NCBI RefSeq assembly: GCF_015207375.1
Contig: NZ_JADEWY010000008.1
Span: 1-64,000 of the forward strand
DNA: 64,000 bases
DNA from: Coleofasciculus sp. LEGE 07092
Lineage (GTDB): Bacteria; Cyanobacteriota; Cyanobacteriia; Cyanobacteriales; Coleofasciculaceae
Reading direction: 5' to 3'
Part shown: piece by piece, positions 11,137 to 19,846 of the stretch
Layout of the letters: each line of letters opens with the position of its first letter
Position numbering within the stretch: the stretch's first letter is position 1
The notes under the pieces: generated by a model
The model's database searches: none
Seen by the model: only the letters and a program-made list of their open reading frames with translations
What the model was told of the DNA's origin: nothing
Position numbers and translations under genes: made by a program

Positions 11137-13818
11137 CTAACGTCCCGAAGCAGCAACCTCATTAACTGGGAAGCGTTCGAGTAACTGGATAGCCCGAATT
11201 GCATTGCGTTTTAAGGAATTGGACAAGGGTGGCACATGGGGAATTTGTGATAAAAGCTCTACAGTGCGGCGCAACATTCGCACGATATCCCCTTCATCCA
11301 AGCTAGTGTTTGCACATAGCTCTGTCCATTCAACACCTAATGCCCACTGTTCCACAATCCCGATCAAGTCACGCTCTAACCAAACGGGTAACGCAACATC
11401 ATAGCGGCGCTGTAGCTGAAAGAGCTGACGCCGTGTCTGCTTTAATGCCTCTAGTGCCTGTATGACTGGCTCAGGTGGTAAGTAGTTTGTCCAGCTATCG
11501 GGACGAGGTGTTTCAGTAACCAGAGCGCAAGCTACTGCTGCTAGATGGTGAGGGTCTAGCTCATCAAATTCCCCTGACATCATAGCTAAACCTACCCATA
11601 ATTCGTTATCGCCTCGAATCGCGGCAGCAGCTTGCCCCAGAGAGGTGGGCGTTACATTCTCTAAGCAACCAAACGCCCTCAAAATTTCCATCAAATTCAG
11701 AAATTCTCGCCAGTTCTGAGCCTGATTTTCTCGAAATTCGGCTTGACGCTGGTTAATTTCCTCTTGTAGAGCTAATCGGCGTTTGTGACGCTTGAGCAGT
11801 TGTGAGGGATTGCCCCACTGCTGCATGAGATGATTTTCAATTTGAGCGGCTACCGCCTCTACAACCTGCTGTTGAGCAACCACTTCGGGAGGCACCGCTA
11901 TCTCTACAGCCCTGGGAATTTGAGCAGCGATGGCTTCTGTTTCTGGGGAGCCGCTCCTAACTTGACCGGGCTTCAGACTTAGTTCTATGGGGGGGACTAG
12001 GGCAGCAATCCCTCGTACTGGCAGTTCACCATACCAGCCACTTACATCAGCCGTTGTTGCTACATACCAGCGATTGTCAGCACTCAAGCAGACCAAATAA
12101 GGGAATTGTCCGCGACCTTTTTCCTTGGCAATCAATACGGCTGGAATGGGAGCGGGAACTGGCACGTATTTTCCTTTGAGAGCGAACAGAGTGCCAGGGT
12201 GGGTATCTTGCAGGGCGTGGGCAATTTCGCTAGCTTTTACGGCTTCGGCTTGCCGTTGCAGGGTTTTGAGCAATCGCCGCTCCTCTTTCAGGCGTTCCTT
12301 TAGTTTTGCGTAGTTGGAGAGGGCTGCTAGATCTACAGGTGCTAATTGAATATCCAGTTTCGTCAGTTCTGTTGTTAGCTCAGTAATTGCCTGTTGCTGA
12401 GGTTTTAGGTACAGAGTTGCCAGATATTGGGCAAAGCTGCGTTCTACTAAGTCTTTGGATCGATTTAAGGTGTGGGTTTGTAGCAAATTCAGCACCATAC
12501 CGTAAGTAGGCGTGAACTGGCTTACAAGAGGGTCGGCACCGGTGGTTGCTAGATAGGCTGCTTCTTTTGCTCCTTCAAATGGTGTTTGCAGTGTTACCAC
12601 ATAGCCGATAGTATCCATTCCCCGCCGTCCTGCCCGACCCGCCATCTGCAAAAACTCAGAGGGTGTCAGCAAACGGTGTCCCCGGTCGGTACGCTTGGAC
12701 AGGGAAGAAATAACTGTGGTGCGGGCAGGCATATTAATCCCGGCTGCTAGGGTTTCGGTGGCAAATACGACCTTAACCAAACCCAACTGGAACAGTTCTT
12801 CCACGAAGGCTTTCCAAGCGGGTAAGATTCCGGCATGATGAGCTGCAATGCCGCGAGAGAGTGGTTCCACTTGTCCGGCGCGACCCACTTCAAGATTGTG
12901 ACTCAAGAATCTATCAATACGCTCTTTAAGGTCGCTTGCTTCTCGTTGGTTAACAAGGGATAAGTCACCCAATTCCTCTACGGAGCGATCGCAACCCCGG
13001 CGGCTGAAGATAAAGTAAATAGCTGGCAACATATCGCGTTGCCGCAGTTGTTCGATGACGTAGGGAAGGCTGGGGCTTTCTGGACGCCCGCCTCGACCCC
13101 TACCTTTTTGACGTTTGGGTTTAAGGCGAGGATTGATTTTAGTTTGGCTGGAGTCCAACAGAGGAAACAGTCCCTTAGGGTTGCCAAAGCTGAACTGCAA
13201 GGGAACCGGTCGGAAGTTGGAGTAAATCAGTTCAGTTGAGCCGTGAACTAGATTTAGCCAGTCCGTTAACTGGTCAGCGTTAGCAATGGTGGCGGAGAGG
13301 GCAACGAGCTGGATCTCTGGTGGGCAGTAAATAATGGACTCTTCCCAAACCGTACCCCGTTGTCGGTCATTCATGTAATGGCACTCATCAAGTACCACTG
13401 CTTCCACCCCTTCCAAGGACGTGCCAATCTCCCCAATGGGTGTGCCGTAAAGCATATTACGGAAGATTTCCGTGGTCATCACCAAAATAGGAGCGTCCCG
13501 ATTAACGGAGATATCGCCAGTCACCAGACCCACTTGCTCTACCCCAAACGCGGCGCGAAAATCTCGCAGTTTTTGGTTAGAGAGGGCTTTTAGGGGGGTT
13601 GTATAGAATACGCGACCGCCCCGCGCTAGGGCTCGGTAAATGGTGTATTCCCCGATTAGTGTTTTCCCGGAACCCGTAGGAGTACAAACCACAACCGAGC
13701 GACCGACGTTGAGAGCAGCAATCGCCTGTTGCTGAAATTGATCGAGTTCAAACGGAAATAGATTTTTGAGGTCAAGCTCTATCGAGCGAGTAGAAACGTT
13801 CACACAAGGTCTTTCCAA
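11137..13818 (-). CDS. Ski2/Mtr4-like DEAD/DExH-box helicase with DSHCT domain
   Basis: This 893-residue superfamily 2 RNA helicase resembles the cyanobacterial Ski2/Mtr4-like family. Visible motifs are Walker A in CTPTGSGKT (about residues 45-53), motif II VVLDECHYM, motif III ALSATIA, motif IV/V region with AGINMPART, and motif VI QMAGRAGRRGMD. The C-terminal third ends in a DSHCT-like helical domain (LLERFPVNE near the end). The family unwinds RNA in processing and decay, in the cytoplasm. TTG at 13816-13818 directly follows an in-frame TGA, so it is the earliest possible start. A GTG five codons later (13801-13803) is a credible alternative. It converges with the giant surface-protein gene. 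Confidence 0.9.
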   Translation of the reverse strand: MERPCVNVSTRSIELDLKNLFPFELDQFQQQAIAALNVGRSVVVCTPTGSGKTLIGEYTIYRALARGGRVFYTTPLKALSNQKLRDFRAAFGVEQVGLVTGDISVNRDAPILVMTTEIFRNMLYGTPIGEIGTSLEGVEAVVLDECHYMNDRQRGTVWEESIIYCPPEIQLVALSATIANADQLTDWLNLVHGSTELIYSNFRPVPLQFSFGNPKGLFPLLDSSQTKINPRLKPKRQKGRGRGGRPESPSLPYVIEQLRQRDMLPAIYFIFSRRGCDRSVEELGDLSLVNQREASDLKERIDRFLSHNLEVGRAGQVEPLSRGIAAHHAGILPAWKAFVEELFQLGLVKVVFATETLAAGINMPARTTVISSLSKRTDRGHRLLTPSEFLQMAGRAGRRGMDTIGYVVTLQTPFEGAKEAAYLATTGADPLVSQFTPTYGMVLNLLQTHTLNRSKDLVERSFAQYLATLYLKPQQQAITELTTELTKLDIQLAPVDLAALSNYAKLKERLKEERRLLKTLQRQAEAVKASEIAHALQDTHPGTLFALKGKYVPVPAPIPAVLIAKEKGRGQFPYLVCLSADNRWYVATTADVSGWYGELPVRGIAALVPPIELSLKPGQVRSGSPETEAIAAQIPRAVEIAVPPEVVAQQQVVEAVAAQIENHLMQQWGNPSQLLKRHKRRLALQEEINQRQAEFRENQAQNWREFLNLMEILRAFGCLENVTPTSLGQAAAAIRGDNELWVGLAMMSGEFDELDPHHLAAVACALVTETPRPDSWTNYLPPEPVIQALEALKQTRRQLFQLQRRYDVALPVWLERDLIGIVEQWALGVEWTELCANTSLDEGDIVRMLRRTVELLSQIPHVPPLSNSLKRNAIRAIQLLERFPVNEVAASGR

Positions 13819-13977
13819 TCAGTGGCTCTAGAAAATTCCCAAACTTTGACTTGAATTCATATTGTGTCATTACCCACATTTTAGGAAGCCTAGAGCCGCA
13901 TGGCAGAGATATATCTTTTGTTTCGATGAGGGAGTGGGGGTGGAGGGGGCAAAGGAACATAACACCTCAAGAGTTTT

Positions 13978-14045
13978 TTTATCTCTTTATCTTTTTATCT
14001 CCCCACTCCTCACTCCCTACTCCCCACTCCCTACTCCCCACTCCC
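13978..14045. repeat. Heptanucleotide STRR (ACTCCCC/T units)
   Basis: A run of C-rich heptamers (ACTCCCC, ACTCCCT) in register, typical of cyanobacterial short tandemly repeated repetitive sequences. It fills part of the 13819-14238 intergenic gap. Confidence 0.8.
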
Positions 14046-14058
14046 GTTCGGACTTCGG

Positions 14059-14108
14059 CGTGAGCGCTCAGTCGAACGCTGACGCTCACGGCAAAAGCCC
14101 ACTCCCTA
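14059..14108. repeat. Dispersed repeat with 8-bp inverted arms
   Basis: CGTGAGCG (14059-14066) pairs with CGCTCACG (14083-14090). The 30 bp at 14079-14108 recur at 20449-20478 with one mismatch, so this is a dispersed intergenic repeat attached to STRR tracts at both places. Confidence 0.7.
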
Positions 14109-14238
14109 GTAAGACGTTTTTTCTCCCAACTAAGTCGATGTCGCTATCTAAAAATTCAATGAAATTTTCCGATTTCGTCCTGATAGTTCATATTTTGATC
14201 TGAAAGAAACAGTAGAAACTCTGACACGGAGATCTACT

Positions 14239-14382
14239 ATGTGCAGTTATGAAAGCGGGTTTTTGGGTCAATCCCGTTTGGAGAAGGGCAGTGAAACCCC
14301 TGTCTTTCTATGGGGTCAGTTAGTTGGCAATTTAGCTTTTGAATGCAAAGGTGATGATGATAATCGTGGTAGTGGTCGCTAA
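14239..14382 (+). CDS. Orphan 47-residue small protein
   Basis: An ATG frame of 47 codons. A GGAG Shine-Dalgarno (14228-14231) lies 7 nt upstream and a strong intrinsic terminator lies 80 bp downstream, a good layout for an independent gene. The peptide starts MCSYESGFLGQ, has a second Cys near the end (AFECKGDDD) and finishes in NRGSGR. It has no signal peptide and no membrane helix. I do not recognise a family. It is convergent with the haloperoxidase gene and shares its terminator. A peptide precursor or small regulator is possible, but the sequence does not decide. Coding potential is supported only by the SD, the terminator and the absence of a competing frame. Confidence 0.5.
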   Translation: MCSYESGFLGQSRLEKGSETPVFLWGQLVGNLAFECKGDDDNRGSGR

Positions 14383-14460
14383 ATAGTAATACCCGATAAC
14401 GGGCATTAAAACCGCTGATACTTTGGGGATAATAAAAATCGAATTTAGCAATTAAAAAAT

Positions 14461-14494
14461 AACCCAGCCTTTTGAGCTGGGTTTTCGCTTTTTT
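14461..14494. terminator. Bidirectional intrinsic terminator
   Basis: AACCCAGC (14461-14468), a 7-nt loop, GCTGGGTT (14476-14483), then a T-rich tract on the plus strand. A matching A-rich tract upstream gives a T-run on the minus strand. It ends the small plus-strand gene and the minus-strand haloperoxidase. Confidence 0.88.
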
Positions 14495-14509
14495 AGTTAT
14501 TTACTCTCT

Positions 14510-16195
14510 TTAGATAGTGATTGCTGTACCATCAAACTTGGTGAGAGAGAAACAGCCATCTTCGTTGTAGGTTAGCTTTTGCTCTTGTAGAATACCAATA
14601 GCGATCGCTTCACCTAGTTTTACCGATTCGGTGTAATCGGTGCGCCAGTGAACACCAGCCATATTGCGACCAATGGAGATGTTAGCAGCCAGCTTATTTA
14701 GCTCACCGCCTACGGTTAACTCCTCCGTACCAGGTCCACTGTAAGGAATGTAAGAAACCAATTGAGTGCCATCTGCATTCGGTACGACTGGCTTCGGCAT
14801 TACATAGGACTCGTCAAACCAGGCTTTCAGCATGGTTACGCAAGCGCCAGCAACCGTAGCGTGTCCTGCACCGTAAGCGGGATGGGTGGGTGACCCTTCT
14901 GGGAAGACTTGCGGTAGTAGGTAAGTTCCGTTCTTATTAAAGATTTCCTGAACTGCTTGGGAGTTGAGAATTTCCTGATCGATGGGATACTTTGCCTTTC
15001 CGGTCAAGTGGTTGTGAATCAGTCCTCCAAGGGCTTCCGGGCGCAGCCGCCGATGCACAAACCACTTTTGATACCAAACGGCTTTAAGTGCTCGTGTGGC
15101 GACTTCCGTCACGAGACTAAGGATATGAGGTCCGCCAAACGTCCCAAACCCATCCTGATTACTGGAAGTAATATAGGGATTGCCTCGATCAAAAGGAGCT
15201 TTTATATCCAGCAAAATCAAACAAGCATTCAGGTAGGCTTCATAGAGGGCATCAAAATGAACGTAATTCCCTAAATCCCGCATATTACGGATATAGCGAC
15301 GAACCGAGTCAAATTTATCCTGACCGCTGAAATCAAAGCCATTTTGCACAGCCAGCCACATTTTGTAATCCGTCATAAAGTCTTTCTGAGGGACTACGGT
15401 TCTCTGGCGTTGATTGATTGTGAGTGTGCCGTATTGGATATCTTTGAGCAAAAATTGAGAGAGGAAAGGACCCACCAAATCCCCTGGCGTCAAGCCTCGG
15501 AAAATAGTGTCTGGCGTCACCTTACAATCTTCCTTGGGTCCCCGGAAATCCGAGCAGCTCGATAGCTCTTCTGCCGCTTTGTCAATACCATTGTTGTCGC
15601 GAAAATCCGTAAAATTTACATCTCGCAACAGTGCCATCCAGTAAAGTTCTATGGCTTCACAGGAGTTTTCTGCTCCATCAATACGGGGTGCGGGTGGAAT
15701 CGCTAATGACTGAGCATCGGGTCCTTCTAGGTCAAAGGCTAATCCGGCTTGAGGATTTGTAAATCGGCGACAAGCAAGGGATTTCTTTTGTTCTGAACTA
15801 TCTTCTGGTTTATCCTCGGGTGGGTATTTTTCCAGCAGCTTCGGCTCTCCTGGTTTAGTTTGTTGAGCCAACTGATGCTCGGATTTCAGAGATTCTGGTA
15901 ACTCGATCTGGCATTCTTTAGAACAACCTCGTGGTATTTTTTCAAAATCTTCATAATTTCCACTACACAAGGCTTTGAGCATGATTCGGTAGGCTGTGGG
16001 TTCCACCTCACCGAGTTGGTTGTGGGGTAAGCCTTTGGAATAGTTCGCAATATAACTTAACTCGTTGTTAGAGTTTCGGTAAGCCGACTCCTCACCATTA
16101 TTTAAGTGTTCGGGATGAGGTCGCAGAAACGCAATTTCAGCGGATTCCTCACGAACTTCTCGGGCTAAGGTACGACGAGAAAAATGTTTTTTCAT
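14510..16195 (-). CDS. Vanadium-dependent haloperoxidase (bromoperoxidase-like)
   Basis: This 561-residue protein belongs to the vanadium haloperoxidase/PAP2 fold. The family oxidises halides with H2O2, using vanadate bound by conserved Lys, Arg and His residues. The vanadate-site motifs are visible in order in the C-terminal half: KWFVHRRLRPEA (Lys/Arg), HPAYGAGHATVAGA (the P-x-GH loop with the acid-base His) and GRNMAGVHWRTD (Arg and the vanadate-ligating His). The length and motif spacing resemble algal and marine cyanobacterial bromoperoxidases more than bacterial chloroperoxidases. There is no clear signal peptide. It reads from a divergent promoter region shared with the dienelactone hydrolase gene. 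Halide preference cannot be read from the sequence. Confidence 0.85.
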   Translation of the reverse strand: MKKHFSRRTLAREVREESAEIAFLRPHPEHLNNGEESAYRNSNNELSYIANYSKGLPHNQLGEVEPTAYRIMLKALCSGNYEDFEKIPRGCSKECQIELPESLKSEHQLAQQTKPGEPKLLEKYPPEDKPEDSSEQKKSLACRRFTNPQAGLAFDLEGPDAQSLAIPPAPRIDGAENSCEAIELYWMALLRDVNFTDFRDNNGIDKAAEELSSCSDFRGPKEDCKVTPDTIFRGLTPGDLVGPFLSQFLLKDIQYGTLTINQRQRTVVPQKDFMTDYKMWLAVQNGFDFSGQDKFDSVRRYIRNMRDLGNYVHFDALYEAYLNACLILLDIKAPFDRGNPYITSSNQDGFGTFGGPHILSLVTEVATRALKAVWYQKWFVHRRLRPEALGGLIHNHLTGKAKYPIDQEILNSQAVQEIFNKNGTYLLPQVFPEGSPTHPAYGAGHATVAGACVTMLKAWFDESYVMPKPVVPNADGTQLVSYIPYSGPGTEELTVGGELNKLAANISIGRNMAGVHWRTDYTESVKLGEAIAIGILQEQKLTYNEDGCFSLTKFDGTAITI

Positions 16196-16588
16196 GTCAA
16201 TTTCTCCCTATGACAATGACCTGAGTTAGATTATGGGATATGAAGGTTGCAAAATGAGACTTAAAAGCTGTTGGATTACAAGAGCTTAATACAAATATTG
16301 CGAAATTTTACGATACTGGTGTGGCACTCCCAGTCTATGCAACCTTCTGTTTGATTCCTAATCGTACTGACTGGAACGTACACACAGAGATGACCTGACC
16401 ATTGAATTTTACTGCAATGCGTGAGTCGTCTGGGAAGGGTCAATTAACTATCCCCAAATGATACCGTTTTTCGAATCGCTTGTGTGGTTTTTCTTAAGGA
16501 AAGTGGTGTGATACGTTTGAAACCAATCAAGATGTCATACTTTATACGGATGAGCCAATACAGAACAACGCGATCGCACCAATTTGAC
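16196..16588. other. Divergent intergenic region, no gene seen
   Basis: A 393-bp AT-rich gap between the haloperoxidase and dienelactone hydrolase starts. It must hold both promoters. I see one HIP1-like GCGATCGC near 16570 and no convincing ORF or RNA. Confidence 0.5.
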
Positions 16589-17386
16589 ATGAAAAACCTA
16601 CTGCCATCAATTCTCCTAACCCCAATTTTCGCCCTACTAGGTTCAGCAGTTGCCCTCGCTGAAGTCCGCACTGAGGTGATTGAATACCAACACGGCGACA
16701 CCGTACTCGAAGGCTTTCTCGCTTATGATGATGAGATTGAAGGCAAGCGCCCCGGTGTCATGGTAGTTCACGCTTGGAAAGGATTGGGAGAATATGAGAA
16801 GGAACGGGCGAAACAGCTAGCCGAACTAGGGTATGTTGCTTTTGCTGCCGATATTTACGGCAAAGGCATCCGACCTCAAACCAATGAACAAGCAGCCGCC
16901 CAAGCAAAGATTTATCGCTCTAACCGAAAGCTATTGCGCGATCGCGCTAATGCCGGATTGCAAGTTTTGCAACAATACTCCCTAACCAACCCCAATCAAG
17001 TTGCGGCAATTGGCTATTGTTTCGGTGGGGGTACGGTATTGGAGTTAGCCCGGAGTGGTGCGCCTGTGGCAGGGGTTGTCAGCTTCCACGGCAACCTGGA
17101 TACACCCAATCCCGCAGATGCCCAAAATATCCAAGGTAGAGTACTGGTTTTGCACGGGGCAGCCGATCCCTATGTGCCAGAGGAACAGGTTGCAGGGTTG
17201 AAAGAAGAAATGAATAGTGCCAATGTAGACTGGCAGTTAGTTATGTACGGCAATGCTGTCCACAGCTTCACTGAACCCAAAGCTGGCAACGATCCCTCAA
17301 CGGGTGCGGCTTATAATGCTGATGCAGATAAGCGTTCTTGGGCAGCAATGAAGCGGTTTTTTGCAGAGATATTTATGGAGAAATAA
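16589..17386 (+). CDS. Secreted dienelactone hydrolase family protein
   Basis: An alpha/beta hydrolase of the dienelactone hydrolase family, 265 residues from the chosen ATG. That start gives a classical signal peptide (MKNLLPSILLTPIFALLG, cleavage near ALA-EV); an upstream in-frame ATG at 16484 would bury it. The catalytic triad is Cys in GYCFGGG, Asp in HGAADPYVP and His in AVHSFTEP. The use of Cys rather than Ser as nucleophile is diagnostic of the family. It is likely periplasmic and acts on esters or lactones; the substrate is unknown. It stands alone on the plus strand, divergent from the haloperoxidase and convergent with the GTPase gene. Confidence 0.85.
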   Translation: MKNLLPSILLTPIFALLGSAVALAEVRTEVIEYQHGDTVLEGFLAYDDEIEGKRPGVMVVHAWKGLGEYEKERAKQLAELGYVAFAADIYGKGIRPQTNEQAAAQAKIYRSNRKLLRDRANAGLQVLQQYSLTNPNQVAAIGYCFGGGTVLELARSGAPVAGVVSFHGNLDTPNPADAQNIQGRVLVLHGAADPYVPEEQVAGLKEEMNSANVDWQLVMYGNAVHSFTEPKAGNDPSTGAAYNADADKRSWAAMKRFFAEIFMEK

Positions 17387-17473
17387 AGGGTGCGGTTTAA
17401 AAGCAATTTTTAATACATAAAAATACGGAACTGGAGTTTTCTAAAATTCCCCATTCCCTAAGTAAGTCAAACT

Positions 17474-18106
17474 CTAGGACAACTGACGCTTGGGCCACTG
17501 ATAAGCAGTTCTGGAAGTCGGCGAAGTTAAAGGAGTAGTTGCCTCTACATTTCCGAGTGGAGACTTACCATGACTCCTTTGGAAGATTTGGTGAGCCATT
17601 AAAACCATCAGTGCTTCAAAGACTGACGTTTTATCATTGGGATTGACTGTTACAATGGGTGGTCGCACCTTGTCATTCATAAAACCCAGACCAAACAAGA
17701 CGTGTTCGTGACCCAATGCTCCTGGTAAATCCATGCAGGTTAGACCAATAATCATCGGGATTTGAACTCGCTGATTCATAAAGGTCATAATTTCGCGAGC
17801 ATCGTTGAAAGAACTAGAACGATTAGCTGCCACCAGCAGAATATAAGCATGGGCTCGGCGAATCAACAAATCCCACATAAAATCAAAGCGTGATTGACCA
17901 GGAGTACCATAGACTTGCAATTCTATGTCTCGTCCCAACATCCGCGTACCGAAATCGAAAGCAACAGTAGTTTTTCTCTTCATCAATGCTGTATCGTCGG
18001 TGGCTTTACGTTCTGTGTCTACAACTGCAGTTTGACTGAATGTTCGGACAAAAGTAGACTTTCCAGCGCCTACCGTTCCGCTTACTACTAAACGCATTGT
18101 TTCCAT
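17474..18106 (-). CDS. Ras-like small GTPase (Rup/MglA-like), cassette 1
   Basis: 210 residues. The P-loop GTVGAGKST is at residues 10-18, a switch-I-like TTVAFDFG follows, and YGTPGQSRF replaces the usual DxxGQ. LTCMD stands in for NKxD, lacking the Lys. The fold matches prokaryotic Ras-like GTPases that lie next to roadblock genes (the MglA and Rup families of the literature). It should be a cytoplasmic nucleotide-dependent switch. About 28 C-terminal residues rich in Ser/Thr/Pro have no counterpart in the paralogue at 21866-22414. It is the last gene of the minus-strand cassette, 174 bp downstream of a roadblock gene. Altered Walker B and specificity motifs make the hydrolysis rate and base preference uncertain. 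Confidence 0.85.
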   Translation of the reverse strand: METMRLVVSGTVGAGKSTFVRTFSQTAVVDTERKATDDTALMKRKTTVAFDFGTRMLGRDIELQVYGTPGQSRFDFMWDLLIRRAHAYILLVAANRSSSFNDAREIMTFMNQRVQIPMIIGLTCMDLPGALGHEHVLFGLGFMNDKVRPPIVTVNPNDKTSVFEALMVLMAHQIFQRSHGKSPLGNVEATTPLTSPTSRTAYQWPKRQLS

Positions 18107-18240
18107 TTATTTTACTCCGCAAAAAACTCGCCAAAACGTCTTAATTAAGTCAATGAATAACTAGTGAGGTACATTTAGTTTTTGTACCTACTCTTTACTC
18201 TTTACTGCCTATTTCCTACTCCCGGAAATCCAGGACTTTG

Positions 18241-18267
18241 TACCTCACCCGATAAAGAAACGCTATA
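18241..18267 (-). repeat. Dispersed 27-bp repeat, copy A
   Basis: The reverse complement matches 36383-36409 at 25 of 27 positions (TATAGCGTTTCT...GGTGAGGTA). A more diverged relative is at 36487-36513. It sits just after the roadblock stop codon. Confidence 0.65.
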
Positions 18268-18280
18268 CAGACTGCCTCAA

Positions 18281-18652
18281 CTACAGCAAAGCTGATTTCA
18301 ATTCAGAAAGGGTGCGTTTAATTTCCAACATCAAAACACCCTGTTTTGCCGCCTTGCTTGCTAGCACCAAAAAGACTGCATCCTCTCCACAACTGGTGAG
18401 GATGCTAAACCCCTCTTCACCCTCAACATAGATGCGATCGATTGCACCCCGCGCCAGTTCTCGACCAATTCGTTCGCCCAAGGATAGCATCGCGGCTGAC
18501 ATGGCAGATACCCGCTCATCATCCATACCTCCCGGCAAGCTAGAGGCTAGAGGTAAACCATCTGGAGTAACCATAGCTGCACCTTGAACATCTGATGTTG
18601 CTGTCACAAAAGTTTGGAGAATATATCCCAATTTTTCAGTATTGATTGCCAT
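18281..18652 (-). CDS. Roadblock/LC7 domain protein, cassette 1
   Basis: A 123-residue single-domain roadblock/LC7 protein. Such proteins (MglB type) dimerise and serve as partners or GAPs of small GTPases. I chose ATG 18652 (MAINTEKLGY) because both paralogues start at this point; an in-frame start six codons upstream is possible. The conserved core has AMVTPDGLPLASSLPGG, DDERVSAMSAAMLSLGER and IYVEGEEGFSILTSCGED, nearly the same in all three copies. It lies between the protoglobin gene (57 bp upstream) and the GTPase gene, consistent with one transcript and a three-part signalling unit. Confidence 0.9.
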   Translation of the reverse strand: MAINTEKLGYILQTFVTATSDVQGAAMVTPDGLPLASSLPGGMDDERVSAMSAAMLSLGERIGRELARGAIDRIYVEGEEGFSILTSCGEDAVFLVLASKAAKQGVLMLEIKRTLSELKSALL

Positions 18653-18709
18653 TGTTGTAATTTGGGTCAAATGTTAGAGATTGCAATACAATTAACTCAC
18701 AGTTCGGGT

Positions 18710-19258
18710 CTAAGCAGCACCGCTTGCAATCAGACGCTTAAACAGACTCTCAGTCCATCCAGTTTCTTTCAAAACAGCCGCCTCACTGACTTCTATATAG
18801 GCTTGCTCGATAAAGGCTAAATCAATCATGCAAATTCGGCTGAGAGCCTCCTGAAGTGCTTCAGGTTTTTCATCTGCCTTGAGGCGCTTTCTCACTTCAC
18901 AAACTACTGCTGCCATTGCTGGAACAACGTGTTGAGGTCCGATTCCAACCCGAACGTGTATTAAACCAATTCGCCAACGACGCTCGGCGTAAGACTTTCC
19001 CCAATGATCTATGCCCGTGAACATTTCGCTAAACCATTCAATAAAGGTGTCCCTTAGGCGATGGATACGTTCTTCTGTACTATTTAAAATAGCATTCATT
19101 TCCGGGTCACTCCCCAAGTAAGCATAGAAACTAACTGCCATTTCAGGAGCGATTTCTCTTCCCCAATCTGCATAGGAGTTTAGAATAGCTTTGTCTTCAC
19201 TTGTTAAACTAATTCGCTCCTCCAGCTTGGATAAGAATGCATGGGGATCTAAGGTCAT
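18710..19258 (-). CDS. Stand-alone protoglobin (globin-sensor domain), cassette 1
   Basis: 182 residues made up only of the protoglobin/globin-coupled-sensor heme domain, with no fused output domain. The proximal heme ligand is most likely His101 in GLIHVRVGIGPQHVV, conserved at the same residue number in the paralogue. The family binds heme and senses O2, NO or CO. As the first gene of a cassette with a roadblock protein and a GTPase, it is a natural input module whose output would go through the partners rather than a fused kinase or cyclase. A 19-bp element conserved in both cassettes lies 42 bp upstream of the start. Confidence 0.85.
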   Translation of the reverse strand: MTLDPHAFLSKLEERISLTSEDKAILNSYADWGREIAPEMAVSFYAYLGSDPEMNAILNSTEERIHRLRDTFIEWFSEMFTGIDHWGKSYAERRWRIGLIHVRVGIGPQHVVPAMAAVVCEVRKRLKADEKPEALQEALSRICMIDLAFIEQAYIEVSEAAVLKETGWTESLFKRLIASGAA

Positions 19259-19300
19259 AACCTTCTCCTCTATAAATTAATTTATCAGAATTACACTATT

Positions 19301-19319
19301 TAAGTTGTAGCAAGTTAAT
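19301..19319 (-). promoter_or_regulatory. Conserved leader element upstream of protoglobin 1
   Basis: TAAGTTGTAGCAAGTTAAT (plus-strand reading) matches 23785-23803 upstream of protoglobin 2 at 17 of 19 positions and sits at the same distance (42 bp) from the start codon. It is surrounded by diverged AT-rich sequence, which suggests selection. Confidence 0.55.
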
Positions 19320-19478
19320 TGGATAAATGGTTGCTATTTGAACTTCCTGTATATGAAGTTTCTGTTGACTTTTCGTGATTTTTTTAAAATCAATCTCTCA
19401 ATAAAAAAAATCGAGAGGGGATATTTTTTAAGCTGAATACTCATCCCGGATAACTTGCTCTATAAATCTTTTCAGGAA

Positions 19479-19497
19479 GTTAGCCCTTAAATCCGGA
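19479..19497 (-). promoter_or_regulatory. GTTAG-N4-TAAATCCGGA motif, copy 1
   Basis: This motif occurs three times in the window (also 23982-24000 and 24407-24425), each time upstream of a protoglobin cassette. This copy lies 221 bp upstream of protoglobin 1. TAACTT (19451-19456) can pair with AAGTTA (19477-19482), placing the GTTA part in a hairpin arm. The surrounding 19320-19680 region is AT-rich and has no gene. Confidence 0.55.
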
Positions 19498-19732
19498 TGG
19501 TTGCTGTACGAGTAAGCTATTTTTCGTTTAGTTTGTACAAGTTAGGACACTCAAGATGCCCATCTGACAAGAATTTTAATACTGTATAGTTTTACGAATT
19601 TAAACAACAAACAAGTTGTTTAAAATAAGAAAAAATCCTTTGAGTGTTATATCAATCAATGATTAGTAAGGAGTAGGAAATAGGGAATTACAGCGGTTTT
19701 CAAGTTAATGGACTACATTTTGACCCCCCTAG

Positions 19733-19751
19733 CCCCCCTTATCAAGGGGGG
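19733..19751. repeat. CCCCCCTT-ATC-AAGGGGGG palindrome
   Basis: A perfect 8-bp stem with a 3-nt loop, the common cyanobacterial C-run/G-run intergenic palindrome. A shorter relative is at 36532-36548. Confidence 0.75.
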
Positions 19752-19846
19752 AACTGCACCACACCGACTTGAAAAGTACTGTGAAATTTCTCTCATTACA
19801 TTTTTGACGGCAACTTGGTACGGTAAATTTCTTCTGCAAAAGATTT

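Noticed and set aside
13772-13960. 62-codon frame upstream of the helicase
   Set aside because: No SD or conserved features; it overlaps the helicase start in another frame.
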